A stretch of 64,000 nt of DNA from Bacteroidales bacterium (GCA_016281435.1 JAEEIQ010000087.1:6466-70465), one strand, 5' to 3'. Positions 23,669 to 33,047 are shown, counted from the first letter of the stretch. The notes: generated by a model not told the origin, from the sequence alone. Made by a program: numbers and translations.

Positions 23669-25032
23669 TGTTGTGTTTCAGGGAAGCGGGAAAGGTAGGC
23701 GCGTACTGCATTCCTGTATCTGATCTGTTGCCCGCACAGGTTTTCGGCCGCCTGCACCTGCTGCAAGGAAACCTGCATCAGTTCGGCCGCGGTGGCCATT
23801 CCCGCATCGTATTTGGCCTTCGTCGTGCGGAGCGTCTCGTCCGCGAAGCGGAGAGCCTCCTCCTTTACCCTGAGGTCCTCCCATGCCGTCTCCATGCCGA
23901 GACGCAGGAGGCGGATCTGCAGAAGGAGCTTCCTGCCCAGGTTGTCCCTCTCAATTTCGGCTTTCCGTACCGAGTAGTCCAGCCTTCTGGAGCGTATGGT
24001 CCCTTTCCAGATATCCGTGACGGGAATCTGGACCGTTGCGAACAGAAGGCCGTTGAAGCTGCCTTCCTTGCCGTCGGTCATCGCACCGTAGCCATAACCC
24101 GCTCCGAGGGCGACCTGCGGAAGGAGTTCCCCAGTTTCCATGCGCTTTTTGAGTTTTTCCGCCTCGACCTTCATGCCGAGCAGCCGGGCTTCGTCCGTGA
24201 CCACTTCGTCCTCGTTCTCCCTTACAATTTCGGAAGGGGAGGGAAGCTCCTCAAGTGAATCCGAGAAGCGTATCCCGGAAAGGGAGGAGTATCCGTATTC
24301 GAACCCGATGTCGTCGAGAAGGTCCATCTTGAGCAGGGCGATTCCGCCGCGCAGCCGTATCTGTCCGGATGCGAGTTCGCTCCTGCGCATGTTCAGTTCC
24401 AGCAGGGTGCTTCCGGTCAGCAGTCCGGCGCTGCGGGCGCTTTCCGCGTCTTTCTGAAGCTCATCCAGCAGTTTGAGGGCCTCTGCCAGCGTCTTTTCTT
24501 TCTCCTGGAGCGCGACTATCTTCCAGTATTTGCTCTCGACGGAGTCCCTGACGGCCTTCATGGCCATTCCTTCCTGGATTGCCGCTGCGTCGGCCGCTAT
24601 GCCGGCAAGCTTGTTCCCGCTGCGTATGCGTCCTCCGGCATAGACCGGCTGCATGGCCGTCATCGAGATGCCGTAGCCGTCACCCATCATCGTGAAATAT
24701 GGTTTTATCCCATAATTCCTGGCCGTCTCGGAAATGGTGTTGTTGAGCTCCCAGGCGTCGTCGCCCGTTCCCAGCACATCCTTGAGGGTAATCTTCAGTA
24801 AGGGGTCGAAAGCGTGGTATCCGAGGGCGGTCAGGCTGATTTTCGGAAGATACTCCAGCCTCGCCTCGCTGACCTGCGCCTTTGCCGCGAGTGCGTCAAG
24901 ATGCGCGCTGCGGACCGCCGGGGCGTTCTCCGCCGCCATTTCAAGACACTCGGCGAGGCTGACGTTGCGGGGTTCCTGCGCCGCCAGCATCAAGGGCAGC
25001 ATCAATGCCGATATGGAGAGAAGGCGTTTCAT
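23665..25032 (-). CDS. TolC-family outer-membrane efflux protein
   Basis: A 455-residue protein with signal peptide MKRLLSISALMLPLMLAAQ. The mature part shows the two repeated coiled-coil/strand halves of TolC: NVSLAECLEMAAENAPAVRSAHL (~22-44) and, in the second half, RRLDYSVRKAEIERDNLGRKL and KYDAGMATAAELMQVSLQQVQAAENL (~405-430). TolC trimers form the outer-membrane channel of RND pumps. Start is fixed by the signal peptide and by the ATGA overlap with the RND pump gene; a longer frame would lie inside that gene. Confidence 0.9.
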   Translation of the reverse strand: MKRLLSISALMLPLMLAAQEPRNVSLAECLEMAAENAPAVRSAHLDALAAKAQVSEARLEYLPKISLTALGYHAFDPLLKITLKDVLGTGDDAWELNNTISETARNYGIKPYFTMMGDGYGISMTAMQPVYAGGRIRSGNKLAGIAADAAAIQEGMAMKAVRDSVESKYWKIVALQEKEKTLAEALKLLDELQKDAESARSAGLLTGSTLLELNMRRSELASGQIRLRGGIALLKMDLLDDIGFEYGYSSLSGIRFSDSLEELPSPSEIVRENEDEVVTDEARLLGMKVEAEKLKKRMETGELLPQVALGAGYGYGAMTDGKEGSFNGLLFATVQIPVTDIWKGTIRSRRLDYSVRKAEIERDNLGRKLLLQIRLLRLGMETAWEDLRVKEEALRFADETLRTTKAKYDAGMATAAELMQVSLQQVQAAENLCGQQIRYRNAVRAYLSRFPETQQ

Positions 25033-28000
25033 TTCTTCTTGTCCGCGCGTTTGAAAAGCTGCCAGTAACTGACAGGCATGATAAGGGTTATGAGGAAGAT
25101 GCTGAGAAGCGTTCCGAAGCATATCACGACTCCCATGGGCATCCACAGGAGGTCGCCGCTGATGATCATGGGAAGCACTCCCAGAGCCGTCGTGCACGAA
25201 GTCAGGAAGATGGGCCTCATGCGCCTCTGACCGGCCTGGAAGGCAGCATCGCGCACTGTCTGCCCGCCGTTGAAACGGGCGTCTTCGGCATATTCGAACA
25301 TGAGGATGCCGTTGCGGACTATGATGCCGACGAGCGAAATCAGCCCGAGTACGGCGGTGATGCTGAAATCGAGCTTGAACAGCCACAGCCCGAATGACGC
25401 GCCGAACAGGCACAATGCGCTGAGGGCCATGGTCAGCAGGGCTATGTTGCTTTTCTTGAAGTGGATGAGTAGGAACAGGAAGAGCACGGCGCAGGCTGCG
25501 ATGAAGGACCACATTATCTCCGGAAGTACCGCCGAGTTCATCCCGGTGAGTCCGGAGTAGCTGACGCTGACTCCTTCCGGAAGCTCCACTTCGTCCTTGA
25601 TGAATTCCCTGACCTTCTTCTCCACGGCCGGCTGGCTGATTCCGGTCTTCAGGTCGCATCCTATGCTGACCGTCGGCGTACCGGCTTCGCGTACGAGTTC
25701 CGACGGTCCCCATTCCGGGGTTATGGAAGCGACTTGCCTCAGGGGGATGCTCACGCCGGGCACGGTGGTGCTTACGAGCTGGTCCCCGATGACCGAGTAA
25801 CCGTCGGCGCCGTCACTGCCCTCGCTGTAGATGTTGACAGGGATCCTGTTCGCCCCTTCCCAGATGGTCGCCACGCTTTCCCCGTTGAAAGTTCCTGCCA
25901 GGGCGAGGGACAGGATGCCCTTGCTGACGCCCAGCCGTGCCGCCTCATCGGGATCGAGACTGATGCCGACCGCCGGGCGCTGGTCCTCGATATCGCTGTG
26001 CACCCATTTCGTTTCGGTGTCCAGCGACGCCATGTAAGCCTGGATCTTTTCGGCGGCTGCGGTCATGTCCTCCCTCCTTTCGCCCTTCAGTTTGATGCAT
26101 ACGGGGGATTCGACGACCTGGTAATCCATCTGCTTGAAGTGGAGCCGGGCTTCAGGGAAGATATGCTCGTACTTGTTCTCATACTCGCGCAGGACTTCCA
26201 CGGTGGTGTTTTCCGACAATGTCCTCACGATGATCTGCGAGCGCTGTGGCCCCGGCAGGATAGGTGTATAGGTCGCGGCGAAACGGGGCGCGCCCGTTCC
26301 GGCGAAGCAGGTCGCGGACTTGATCCTGGGGTCGGCGAGGAACAGCCTCACGAGGGAATCCGAAACTTCTTTCGTCCTTTTCAGCCCGCATCCCGGCTCG
26401 AGATAGGCTTCTACGATGAAATAGTCCCTGGCAGCTTTCGGCATCATCTGCACGTTCAGCTGGAGGAACATCCATATACCTATCCCTACGGCGGCGAGGC
26501 CGCCCAGGATGGTCAGGCCGGGAACCTTGAAGCAGATGCGCAGGAACCATTCATATATCTTCTGGAGGAGGTCGAAGAACCACTCCTGGGCTTTCCGCAC
26601 GATGCTTTTCCTGCGCCCCGGTTCTTCGGGCGTGATGAACTTCACTTCTAGCGAGGGGACCACGGTCACCGCATAGAACAAGGAAGCCATCAGGGCGAAC
26701 AGTATGACCCACGGAAAGAGGCTGACGAAGTCTCCGAGGTAGCCTTTGATGATCTTCGTCATCGGGAAGAACATCAGGCAGATGGCCAGCGTCGCCACGA
26801 ATGTCGGCATGAACAGCTCCTTGGCGCTGGCTGCCGCGGCAGCCGCTCCGATGCGGCCCCTGCGGACCTGGTTCATGTAGCCGTCCATTGTGATGATGGA
26901 GTCGTCCACTATCATTCCGAGGCAGGTGATGAGGGCTGCGAGCGTCACCGTGTTCAGGGGTATCTTCGTCACGAACATCGCGGCGATGGCTATGGCCGTG
27001 CACACCGGCACGCCGGAACTGGCGATGAGGGCCGAGCGCATGGGGAAAAGCATCAGCATGACCATGATGACCACGATCATGGATATTATGAGGTCCCTGA
27101 GGAAGTTCCATACGCTGGTCTTCACGACCGCAGGCTGGTCGGTGACGTTGTCAATCGTGACGCTTTCCGGCAGTTCGGTCCTGAACTCGTCCACGACCGC
27201 GTTTACCTCGCGGCCGAAGGCTACGATGTTGTTGTCCGGCCGCATCTCGACGTTGACGATGAGGCAGGAATTGCCGTTGTACGACACGAACTGGGTGGGG
27301 GTCTTGAAACGGCGTTCTATCGACGCCACGTCCTTCAGGCGCACCACGTTACCCGCCGGGTCCGAGTATATTATCCTTTCCGAAACCTCCTGCTCGCTCC
27401 CCACGGGGGCTTTCACGATTATCGGGGATTCAGTGTAGGGGGTGCTGAAACTTCCGGCGGGAATGGCCAGGGACGAACTCCGGTAATTGATCATCAAGCC
27501 TACCGGGTCTATGCCGTAGGACGACAGTTTTTCCCGGTCGAGGATCACCGCGATCTCCTCGGTCTGGCCCCCGAGTATCTCCGCCTTGGCAAGGTCCGGC
27601 AGTTTCCTCAGGCGGGCGCAGAGGTCTTCTGCGTACTCCCCGAGCTCGCTGTGGCTCTTGTCGTCCGAGCCTATGGCCAGCAGCATCGAGGATACGTTGC
27701 CGAAGTCGTCCAGCACGGCGATGGCAAGCACCTCCGGCGGGAGCGTGAGTTTCCGCGTCTGCAGCCCCAGCTTGATCTTGGACCATATTTCGTCCTTGCG
27801 GTTCTGCGGGATGTCGGCCCTCAGATCGGCGTAGATGTAGCAGATCCCGTCCTTGCTTACCGTCTTGAGGGTGCTCCGGTCCACTTCCTTGAAAGTGAAG
27901 AGGTACTGCTCGAGCGGCTTAGCGAGCTGCTCTTCGACTTCGGTGGCCGTGGCTCCGGGATAGATTCCCGCGATGAGTCCCTGCTTGATCTCGAAGGTGG

Positions 28001-28166
28001 GGAATTCGTCCTTGTTCATCCTGGAGATGCCGAACCCTCCGACCGCAATCATGGCCGCGATCAGGAGATAGACCCAGAACTTTTCGCGTATGGCCCACTG
28101 CACCCATGCGGCTATGCCGCGGGCGCTGCCGCTCCTGATGCTGTTCTTCAGATCTCCCAGTTCCAT
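25029..28166 (-). CDS. RND efflux permease (AcrB/MexB type)
   Basis: A 1045-residue protein, full length for the family. It has two halves of six helices with large periplasmic loops: first helix at ~28-47 (FWVYLLIAAMIAVGGFGI), the PGATATEVEEQLAKPLE segment (~70-86) and the proton-relay aspartates in GMIVDDSIITMDGY (~410, equivalent to AcrB D407/D408). It exports compounds using the proton gradient, with the membrane fusion protein and TolC-like channel encoded on either side. It overlaps the fusion protein gene by one base (TGATG) and TolC by ATGA. The substrate is unknown; the linked redox genes suggest an oxidisable small molecule or metabolite. Confidence 0.94.
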   Translation of the reverse strand: MELGDLKNSIRSGSARGIAAWVQWAIREKFWVYLLIAAMIAVGGFGISRMNKDEFPTFEIKQGLIAGIYPGATATEVEEQLAKPLEQYLFTFKEVDRSTLKTVSKDGICYIYADLRADIPQNRKDEIWSKIKLGLQTRKLTLPPEVLAIAVLDDFGNVSSMLLAIGSDDKSHSELGEYAEDLCARLRKLPDLAKAEILGGQTEEIAVILDREKLSSYGIDPVGLMINYRSSSLAIPAGSFSTPYTESPIIVKAPVGSEQEVSERIIYSDPAGNVVRLKDVASIERRFKTPTQFVSYNGNSCLIVNVEMRPDNNIVAFGREVNAVVDEFRTELPESVTIDNVTDQPAVVKTSVWNFLRDLIISMIVVIMVMLMLFPMRSALIASSGVPVCTAIAIAAMFVTKIPLNTVTLAALITCLGMIVDDSIITMDGYMNQVRRGRIGAAAAAASAKELFMPTFVATLAICLMFFPMTKIIKGYLGDFVSLFPWVILFALMASLFYAVTVVPSLEVKFITPEEPGRRKSIVRKAQEWFFDLLQKIYEWFLRICFKVPGLTILGGLAAVGIGIWMFLQLNVQMMPKAARDYFIVEAYLEPGCGLKRTKEVSDSLVRLFLADPRIKSATCFAGTGAPRFAATYTPILPGPQRSQIIVRTLSENTTVEVLREYENKYEHIFPEARLHFKQMDYQVVESPVCIKLKGERREDMTAAAEKIQAYMASLDTETKWVHSDIEDQRPAVGISLDPDEAARLGVSKGILSLALAGTFNGESVATIWEGANRIPVNIYSEGSDGADGYSVIGDQLVSTTVPGVSIPLRQVASITPEWGPSELVREAGTPTVSIGCDLKTGISQPAVEKKVREFIKDEVELPEGVSVSYSGLTGMNSAVLPEIMWSFIAACAVLFLFLLIHFKKSNIALLTMALSALCLFGASFGLWLFKLDFSITAVLGLISLVGIIVRNGILMFEYAEDARFNGGQTVRDAAFQAGQRRMRPIFLTSCTTALGVLPMIISGDLLWMPMGVVICFGTLLSIFLITLIMPVSYWQLFKRADKKK

Positions 28167-29197
28167 CAGAAGACGGTTTTGACTTTCATGCCGGTAGATA
28201 CCTTGCGGCTTCCTTCGACGATGACCAGGTCTTCCGCGCCCAGCCCTGCGGATACTATGATGCCGTTTCCGGCATATCCGCCGACCGTGATGTATTTTTT
28301 CGAGACGGTGCCGTCAGTCGCAGTCCAGACGTAGCGGCCCTGCATGTCGGTGCGCACTGCGGAAACGGGAATGACCGCGAGGTCCTTCTCCCCGGGGGTG
28401 TCCAGCCTGACCTTGCAGACCATGCCCGGCATTATCCCGGCGACATCCCCCTTGAGGTCCAGGATGCAGTCGTAGCTGTGCGACAGGGGAGAGGCGACCA
28501 CTCCCTTCGTGCGTATCGTCCCTTCCACGACGCGGTCCAGGGCGGATATGGTGATGACGGCCTTGTCCCCGGTGCTGAATTTTGCAAATTCATTTTCAGG
28601 GAGCGGGAAATGCACTTCGGGCTTGGAAAGATCGACTATGCCCAGAAGCGGCTCGGCCAGTTTGGCTTCCATCCCGCGGCTGACATAGACCTTGTCCACC
28701 GTGCCGTCGAACGGAGCCCTGAGCGTGCAGTGCCAAAGGGCCTTACGGGCGGCCAGTTCGGTCGCGCGGGCCTGCTCGACCTGGGTGCGGACCTTTACGT
28801 ATTCCAGTTCCGTCACCGATCCGCTTTCGTAAACCTTCTGTATCCTTGCCCATCCGTCCTCGGCCTGGTCCAACTGCGCCTTCGCGGCGTCGTAGGCGCT
28901 GCGTATCGATTGGGATTCGACCTGTGCCACGAGCTGGTCCTTGCGTACCTTCTGGCCCTCCCTGACGGGCAGGGCGGAAACGGTGCCGGAGTTGTTGGCG
29001 GAAATGATGACGCTGCGGGATGCTTCCACCGTGCCGACATAGCCTGCGGATGCGGCCGCGTTTTCTCCGGATGCCTTCATGACCTTGACCGTGACTTCGC
29101 AGGGCTCGGGAGCGGGGGTCTGGCGGATGATGCTTCCTACGTGGTTGCAGGAACTGAGAATGAGCAGCAGGGCCGCTGCATGTACGGTCTTATTCAT
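28166..29197 (-). CDS. RND membrane fusion protein (periplasmic adaptor), lipoprotein
   Basis: A 343-residue lipoprotein (MNKTVHAAALLLILSSC, Cys 17). The AcrA-like order is visible: a biotinyl-lipoyl half-motif (SAGYVGTVEASRSVIISANNSGTVSALPVREGQKVRKDQLVAQVE), a helical hairpin (~100-150), the second lipoyl half (LRAPFDGTVDKVYVSRGM ~160), a beta-barrel and a membrane-proximal domain. It bridges the RND pump to TolC. The start is moved from the longest frame to the ATG that begins the signal peptide; it then overlaps the upstream lipoprotein gene by 8 bases. Confidence 0.9.
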   Translation of the reverse strand: MNKTVHAAALLLILSSCNHVGSIIRQTPAPEPCEVTVKVMKASGENAAASAGYVGTVEASRSVIISANNSGTVSALPVREGQKVRKDQLVAQVESQSIRSAYDAAKAQLDQAEDGWARIQKVYESGSVTELEYVKVRTQVEQARATELAARKALWHCTLRAPFDGTVDKVYVSRGMEAKLAEPLLGIVDLSKPEVHFPLPENEFAKFSTGDKAVITISALDRVVEGTIRTKGVVASPLSHSYDCILDLKGDVAGIMPGMVCKVRLDTPGEKDLAVIPVSAVRTDMQGRYVWTATDGTVSKKYITVGGYAGNGIIVSAGLGAEDLVIVEGSRKVSTGMKVKTVF

Positions 29198-29783
29198 TTT
29201 CAGTCGCGACGCAGTTGATACGGGAAGATGTGATCCGGCCTTCGAATCCGTTGAGCTTGTAATCACCGGCATAGTCCATCCGCAGGATGACCACGTTCTC
29301 GTAGCGGCGGCCCTTGCCGGACGCGGAAACTTCCAGCTTGTCCACGGATAGCAGGCGCTCCGTTTCGAGGCGGGCGGTTCTCGGCGCGGGGAGAAGGGTA
29401 AGGACGCTCCCTTCGGCGGCGCCGCGGAAAACGAGTGGATCGCCTCCGGTTATGTTCATCGTGACCATCACGGAATCGGTCCCGTTTTCCACGATGCGCA
29501 TCTGGCCTTTTTCAGGGACGAGATTGCGCACGAAGCTTGTGTCGTGGCTCCCGACGGTGTCGCTGACAACGTGGTAGCGGTAGGTGGTATCCTTGAAAAT
29601 GAATCCGGTCACGATGGTGTCAACCTTGACCGTGTCCCTCAGGATGTCGAGTACCTCGCCGCTGATTTCCATGGAGCCGCCGGTCTTGAACGAGTATGAG
29701 CCCCGGAACAGGGTCTTGCCCTGCCTGCTGCATGAGCTCATCACGCAGCATAGGGAGAAAAGTATTGCGATGTATTTTTTCAT
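29190..29783 (-). CDS. Lipoprotein of unknown function heading the efflux/redox run
   Basis: A 197-residue lipoprotein (MKKYIAILFSLCCVMSSC, Cys 18). The mature protein is all-beta by appearance, with repeated Val/Thr strands (ILRDTVKVDTIVTGFIF, DTTYRYHVVSDTVG), like a lipocalin-type or small beta-barrel fold. I do not recognise a family. It starts the run of overlapping genes that continues with the membrane fusion protein (8-base overlap), so it probably serves the pump, for example as a periplasmic carrier. That role is inference from position. Confidence 0.65.
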   Translation of the reverse strand: MKKYIAILFSLCCVMSSCSRQGKTLFRGSYSFKTGGSMEISGEVLDILRDTVKVDTIVTGFIFKDTTYRYHVVSDTVGSHDTSFVRNLVPEKGQMRIVENGTDSVMVTMNITGGDPLVFRGAAEGSVLTLLPAPRTARLETERLLSVDKLEVSASGKGRRYENVVILRMDYAGDYKLNGFEGRITSSRINCVATENE

Positions 29784-29824
29784 TGTTCTTTCAGAAACCG
29801 CGTTTCTTCTGCAAAAACCATGCC

Positions 29825-31705
29825 CTAGGGCATTCTAGCCGCACTTTCGGCAGGGCGGAAGTCTCCTTCGTTGAAGTGCTGGTTGTCGGGAAGCGGTTCC
29901 GGCTTTCCGGTCCCTTTCTTCATGAGTTCTTTCAGTTCCGGGAGATGGTGCTGGTAGATGTCCCTCGGGCACGTCCCGTGCTTGATGCACAGGCTTGCCG
30001 CCATTCCGACGACCTCGCCCATCATCGCGATGTTCCGCATCAGACGGGTGGATCCGAGGGTCACATGCGTGACGCTGATGTTGCGTCCGGCCATGAACAG
30101 GTTCCCTATATTCCTGCTGTACAGGCAGCGGTAGGGGACCGCATAAGTCGGAATCGGGTTGTGCTTCGTGACGGCCTTGAACGGTTCTCCCTTGAAGTAC
30201 CTGGTGTTGAGGCTGTCCGGGAAGTGGAGGTCGAAATGCCAGTTGATCGTGAAGGAGGCGTCTTCGTGGAAGACCTGCTTCGTCACGTCGTCCTGCTTGA
30301 GGATGTAGTCTCCGATCAGGCGGCGCGATTCCCTTTTGCCTGCGACATAGGCGACCCAGGAAAGTTCACGATCTTCGACGTTCGCCTTTCCGGACCATCT
30401 GTTCTTGAGGAAACTCCAGTTGGAATAGACCACGAGCAGCCCGTAGTCCCTGATTCGCTCGGCCTCCGCGATCTGGTCCCTGTCCATCCCCGTTTCCCAG
30501 GTCCATTCGCCCATCCAAACTTTCTCGCAGCTGTCTTCGCTGAATCCGGCTCCATAGCTGAACTCCGGGAAGGGGCACTTACTGCCGACCGCGCGGGAAT
30601 ACCATTGGACGGAGGCGCCCATGGTGAGGCTGTCCGGCCGTTCCGGGGCCAGGGATTCCCCGAATTCATCGCGGCCCTCGCGTCCCATTCTCCAGTCCGC
30701 TCCGGCCATGAACCCGAGGTTGCCGTCCCCGGTGCAGTCGCAGAACAGGGGTGCTTCCAGGCGCAGTTCCTTTCCGGTGAGCGTGCTTCGGACGATGACC
30801 GACCCTATGATCCCCGGGCCGTCCATTTCCACGGCGACCGCCCTGTAGCAGGAGAACAGATGCACGTTCGGTTCGGCTGCGATGAAGGCCTCTTTCTTCT
30901 CGTCTTCATAGTATTCGGCCGGCCTGGCGTTGCCTCCGCGGCTGTGCCCGAATTCGCGGACCATCCTTCCGAGGGCCGGATAGGGGGCCATCTCGATTTT
31001 TCCTCCGAGGTGGACCCTGACTTCGGAGCTGTTGTTGCCGCCCAGTTTCGGGCGGTCCGAAACCAGCGCGACATTCAGTCCGAGTCGGGCGGCGGATACT
31101 GCCGTGCACATGCCGCCGATCCCGGCGCCGACTACCACCAGATCGAACTTTCCTCCGTCCTCAGGGGTGGCGGAAACGGCTCCGGCGCTGCGGCGGAAAG
31201 CATCAAGCTCCTTTCCTCCCTGCGGAGGCGTGACTCCTTCCCGCCTGGTGATCCATACCGCGTCGCAGCGTCCGTCGAATCCTTTCAGGTCATGCAGGGA
31301 GAGGGTATGGGTCCCGCTTTTCAGTTTCGCCTTCCCTGCAGGCTGCCATTCCCATGCGTCGCCGGCCGCCCCGGCCGTGCCGCCGGTTTTCCGGCCGTCA
31401 ATCCGCACCTGGAATCCTCCGGGGCCTTCTCCGCGACTCCATGGGGAGGTCCAGTTGTATGTGCGCACGTAAATATGGTATGTCCCCGCTTCGGCGATGC
31501 GGAAACTCGTGGATGCGTCTTCGACGGGTTTCCCCATGCCGTGGGCGATCAGGTACGGGGATCCCATGATGTCCATGAACTGCTGGTCGACGGACCAGCC
31601 GCCGTGGTTTTCGAAACTTTCCGCTTCCAGGAATATTCCCTGGGCCCGGGCCGTCGTCGTGCCGGCCGCCAGGGCCAGGACTGCAAGAAGTATCTTTGCG
31701 TTCAT
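29825..31705 (-). CDS. Exported FAD-dependent oxidoreductase with N-terminal beta domain
   Basis: A 626-residue protein with signal peptide MNAKILLAVLALAAGTTTARAQ. Residues ~25-155 form a beta-sandwich that resembles carbohydrate-binding or golvesin-like modules (FLEAESFENHGGW; HIYVRTYNWTSPW). The FAD domain (PF12831-like) starts with FDLVVVGAGIGGMCTAVSAARLG (~187-209) and has CDCTGDGNLGFMAGA (~310). Close relatives act on sugars or polyols, or are annotated only as FAD-dependent oxidoreductases. A perfect 12-base palindrome (TGCCCTAGGGCA) covers the stop codon. Whether it is transcribed with the pump genes 41 bases downstream is unclear. Confidence 0.8.
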   Translation of the reverse strand: MNAKILLAVLALAAGTTTARAQGIFLEAESFENHGGWSVDQQFMDIMGSPYLIAHGMGKPVEDASTSFRIAEAGTYHIYVRTYNWTSPWSRGEGPGGFQVRIDGRKTGGTAGAAGDAWEWQPAGKAKLKSGTHTLSLHDLKGFDGRCDAVWITRREGVTPPQGGKELDAFRRSAGAVSATPEDGGKFDLVVVGAGIGGMCTAVSAARLGLNVALVSDRPKLGGNNSSEVRVHLGGKIEMAPYPALGRMVREFGHSRGGNARPAEYYEDEKKEAFIAAEPNVHLFSCYRAVAVEMDGPGIIGSVIVRSTLTGKELRLEAPLFCDCTGDGNLGFMAGADWRMGREGRDEFGESLAPERPDSLTMGASVQWYSRAVGSKCPFPEFSYGAGFSEDSCEKVWMGEWTWETGMDRDQIAEAERIRDYGLLVVYSNWSFLKNRWSGKANVEDRELSWVAYVAGKRESRRLIGDYILKQDDVTKQVFHEDASFTINWHFDLHFPDSLNTRYFKGEPFKAVTKHNPIPTYAVPYRCLYSRNIGNLFMAGRNISVTHVTLGSTRLMRNIAMMGEVVGMAASLCIKHGTCPRDIYQHHLPELKELMKKGTGKPEPLPDNQHFNEGDFRPAESAARMP

Positions 31706-31722
31706 AGCTTTGTAATTATTCT

Positions 31723-31730
31723 CAAATATA
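31723..31730 (-). promoter_or_regulatory. -7 promoter box of the FAD oxidoreductase gene
   Basis: Minus strand TATATTTG is an exact TAnnTTTG match 18 bases before the ATG. It is only two bases from the -7 box of the divergent M14 gene, so the two promoters overlap. Confidence 0.5.
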
Positions 31731-31732
31731 AT

Positions 31733-31740
31733 TATTTTTG
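31733..31740 (+). promoter_or_regulatory. -7 promoter box of the M14 peptidase gene
   Basis: TATTTTTG is an exact TAnnTTTG match ending 5 bases before the ATG at 31745, implying a nearly leaderless transcript. Overlaps the divergent promoter on the other strand. Confidence 0.45.
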
Positions 31741-31744
31741 GAAT

Positions 31745-32914
31745 ATGAAACGCAGATTCTTACTTCTTGTTGCGGCCCTTGTCCCGGTCTTTTGTCCGGT
31801 CGAGGGACGCTCCCGCCTCAGGGTCGACGACCGCCTGCCGGCGGGAAACGTCGTCGTGGACAAGGTCTCGGCAGACACCGTGTATCTCCGGCCCGACCTC
31901 CGGGATACCGGCCGGGACTGGTTCTACTGGGCCTTCCGCGTCCGCGGAGCGCAGGGACGCACGGTCGTGTTCAAGTTCAACGGCAAATGGGTCGGGGCCC
32001 GCGGCCCCGTAGTCTCCACGGACAGGGGGAAGAGCTTCCGCTACAGCGGGGGAGAGGCGTCCGACTCTTTCACCTATACCTTCGGCCCGCGTGAAAGGAG
32101 GGTCGATTTCTATGAATGCCATCCTTACCTGCCACGCGACTGGAGGCGTTTCCTGCGGGGCCTGGACCGCCGGACATTCCGGGCGGGGGAGCTCTGCCGC
32201 AGCCGCAGCGGCAAGAAAGTGCCCTTCGCGACCTTCGGACGTCTTGACGGGCAGGCCCGCCACCGTGTGGTCATCACGGCTCGTCACCACTGCTCGGAAA
32301 GCATTGCCAGCTTCGTTCTGGAAGGGATCGTGTCAGTTTTTGCCGGAGATTCGGAAGCCGGAAAGTGGCTGAGGGAGAATGTCGGGCTCTCGGTCGTGCC
32401 GTTCGTGGATTACGACGGCGTGGTCGCCGGAGACCAGGGGAAGGCGCGGCTGCCGCATGACCATAACCGTGACTATGTCGAATTCCTGTATCCCGAGACC
32501 CGGGCCGTGGCCGACCTGTACGCCGCCAAGAGCCCGGAGATCATACTGGACTTGCACTGCCCGTGGATTTCCGGAAAGACGGAGGAACTGGTTTACTGTC
32601 CCATGAGCAACCCCGAAGTCGTACCTGACGGGGCGGCGGAGGAGAGGTTTACCGAAATCGTGGCCCGCAACGCGAAGGGCCTGCCGTACTCCGCGGAGAA
32701 CAACCTGCCTTTCGGCGTGCGCTGGAACACGGGGAAGAACTACGACGGCGGCCTTTCCTGCCGCATGTGGGCGATGCAGAACCTCAAGGGCCTGCGCATA
32801 TGCCGCTGCTTCGAAACTCCCTTCGCCAATGCCCAGGGAGTGGAGGTGAACCCCGTCTCCGCGAGGGAATTCGGCGAATCCATAGCGGAGTCGATAGTGG
32901 ATTTCCTTAAGTAA
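31745..32914 (+). CDS. M14-type zinc carboxypeptidase, AGBL-like, with signal peptide
   Basis: A 389-residue protein with a signal peptide (MKRRFLLLVAALVPVF). Residues ~40-150 form a beta domain with WFYWAFRVRG like the N-terminal domain of cytosolic-carboxypeptidase (AGBL) proteins. The M14 zinc site is visible: HHCSES (~182, HxxE), a NRDY segment (~238), DLHCPW (~264) and the catalytic Glu in CFETPFA (~358). It would remove C-terminal residues from peptides, or deacylate an amino acid, in the periplasm. Start is fixed by the signal peptide; the long frame upstream lies antisense over the FAD gene. A terminator-like hairpin follows. Confidence 0.82.
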   Translation: MKRRFLLLVAALVPVFCPVEGRSRLRVDDRLPAGNVVVDKVSADTVYLRPDLRDTGRDWFYWAFRVRGAQGRTVVFKFNGKWVGARGPVVSTDRGKSFRYSGGEASDSFTYTFGPRERRVDFYECHPYLPRDWRRFLRGLDRRTFRAGELCRSRSGKKVPFATFGRLDGQARHRVVITARHHCSESIASFVLEGIVSVFAGDSEAGKWLRENVGLSVVPFVDYDGVVAGDQGKARLPHDHNRDYVEFLYPETRAVADLYAAKSPEIILDLHCPWISGKTEELVYCPMSNPEVVPDGAAEERFTEIVARNAKGLPYSAENNLPFGVRWNTGKNYDGGLSCRMWAMQNLKGLRICRCFETPFANAQGVEVNPVSAREFGESIAESIVDFLK

Positions 32915-32928
32915 TAATGACTTTTTGT

Positions 32929-32940
32929 CAGTTATAACTG
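32929..32940. promoter_or_regulatory. Perfect 12-base palindrome upstream of hsp20
   Basis: CAGTTATAACTG is a perfect palindrome flanked by further GTCA/TGAC and GTCAGT half-sites (TGAC at 32918, GTCA at 32927, GTCAGT at 32948) in an AT-rich stretch. It is in the 192-base gap before hsp20 and could be an operator for a heat-shock regulator. This is inference. Confidence 0.35.
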
Positions 32941-32999
32941 CCATATAGTCAGTGGTTTAGCGACAAATTGGCAATTTTTGCGACTATTTATCGCATTTG

Positions 33000-33028
33000 C
33001 CCCGGTTTTCTTCGGAAGGCCGGGATTT
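33000..33028 (+). terminator. Hairpin downstream of the M14 gene
   Basis: CCCGG and CCGGG form outer arms with an inner CTTC/GAAG pair, then ATTTTG. The T-run is short (4), so termination may be weak. It is about 85 bases after the M14 stop. Confidence 0.45.
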
Positions 33029-33047
33029 TGTATTATCCATAAGCGAA

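Noticed and set aside
29696..31744. N-terminal extension of the M14 peptidase frame
   Set aside because: It lies antisense over the FAD oxidoreductase and precedes a normal signal peptide start at 31745.
32969..32981. Sigma-54-like TGGCA...TTGC upstream of hsp20
   Set aside because: Only 8 bases separate the GG and GC pairs; sigma-54 promoters need about 10.
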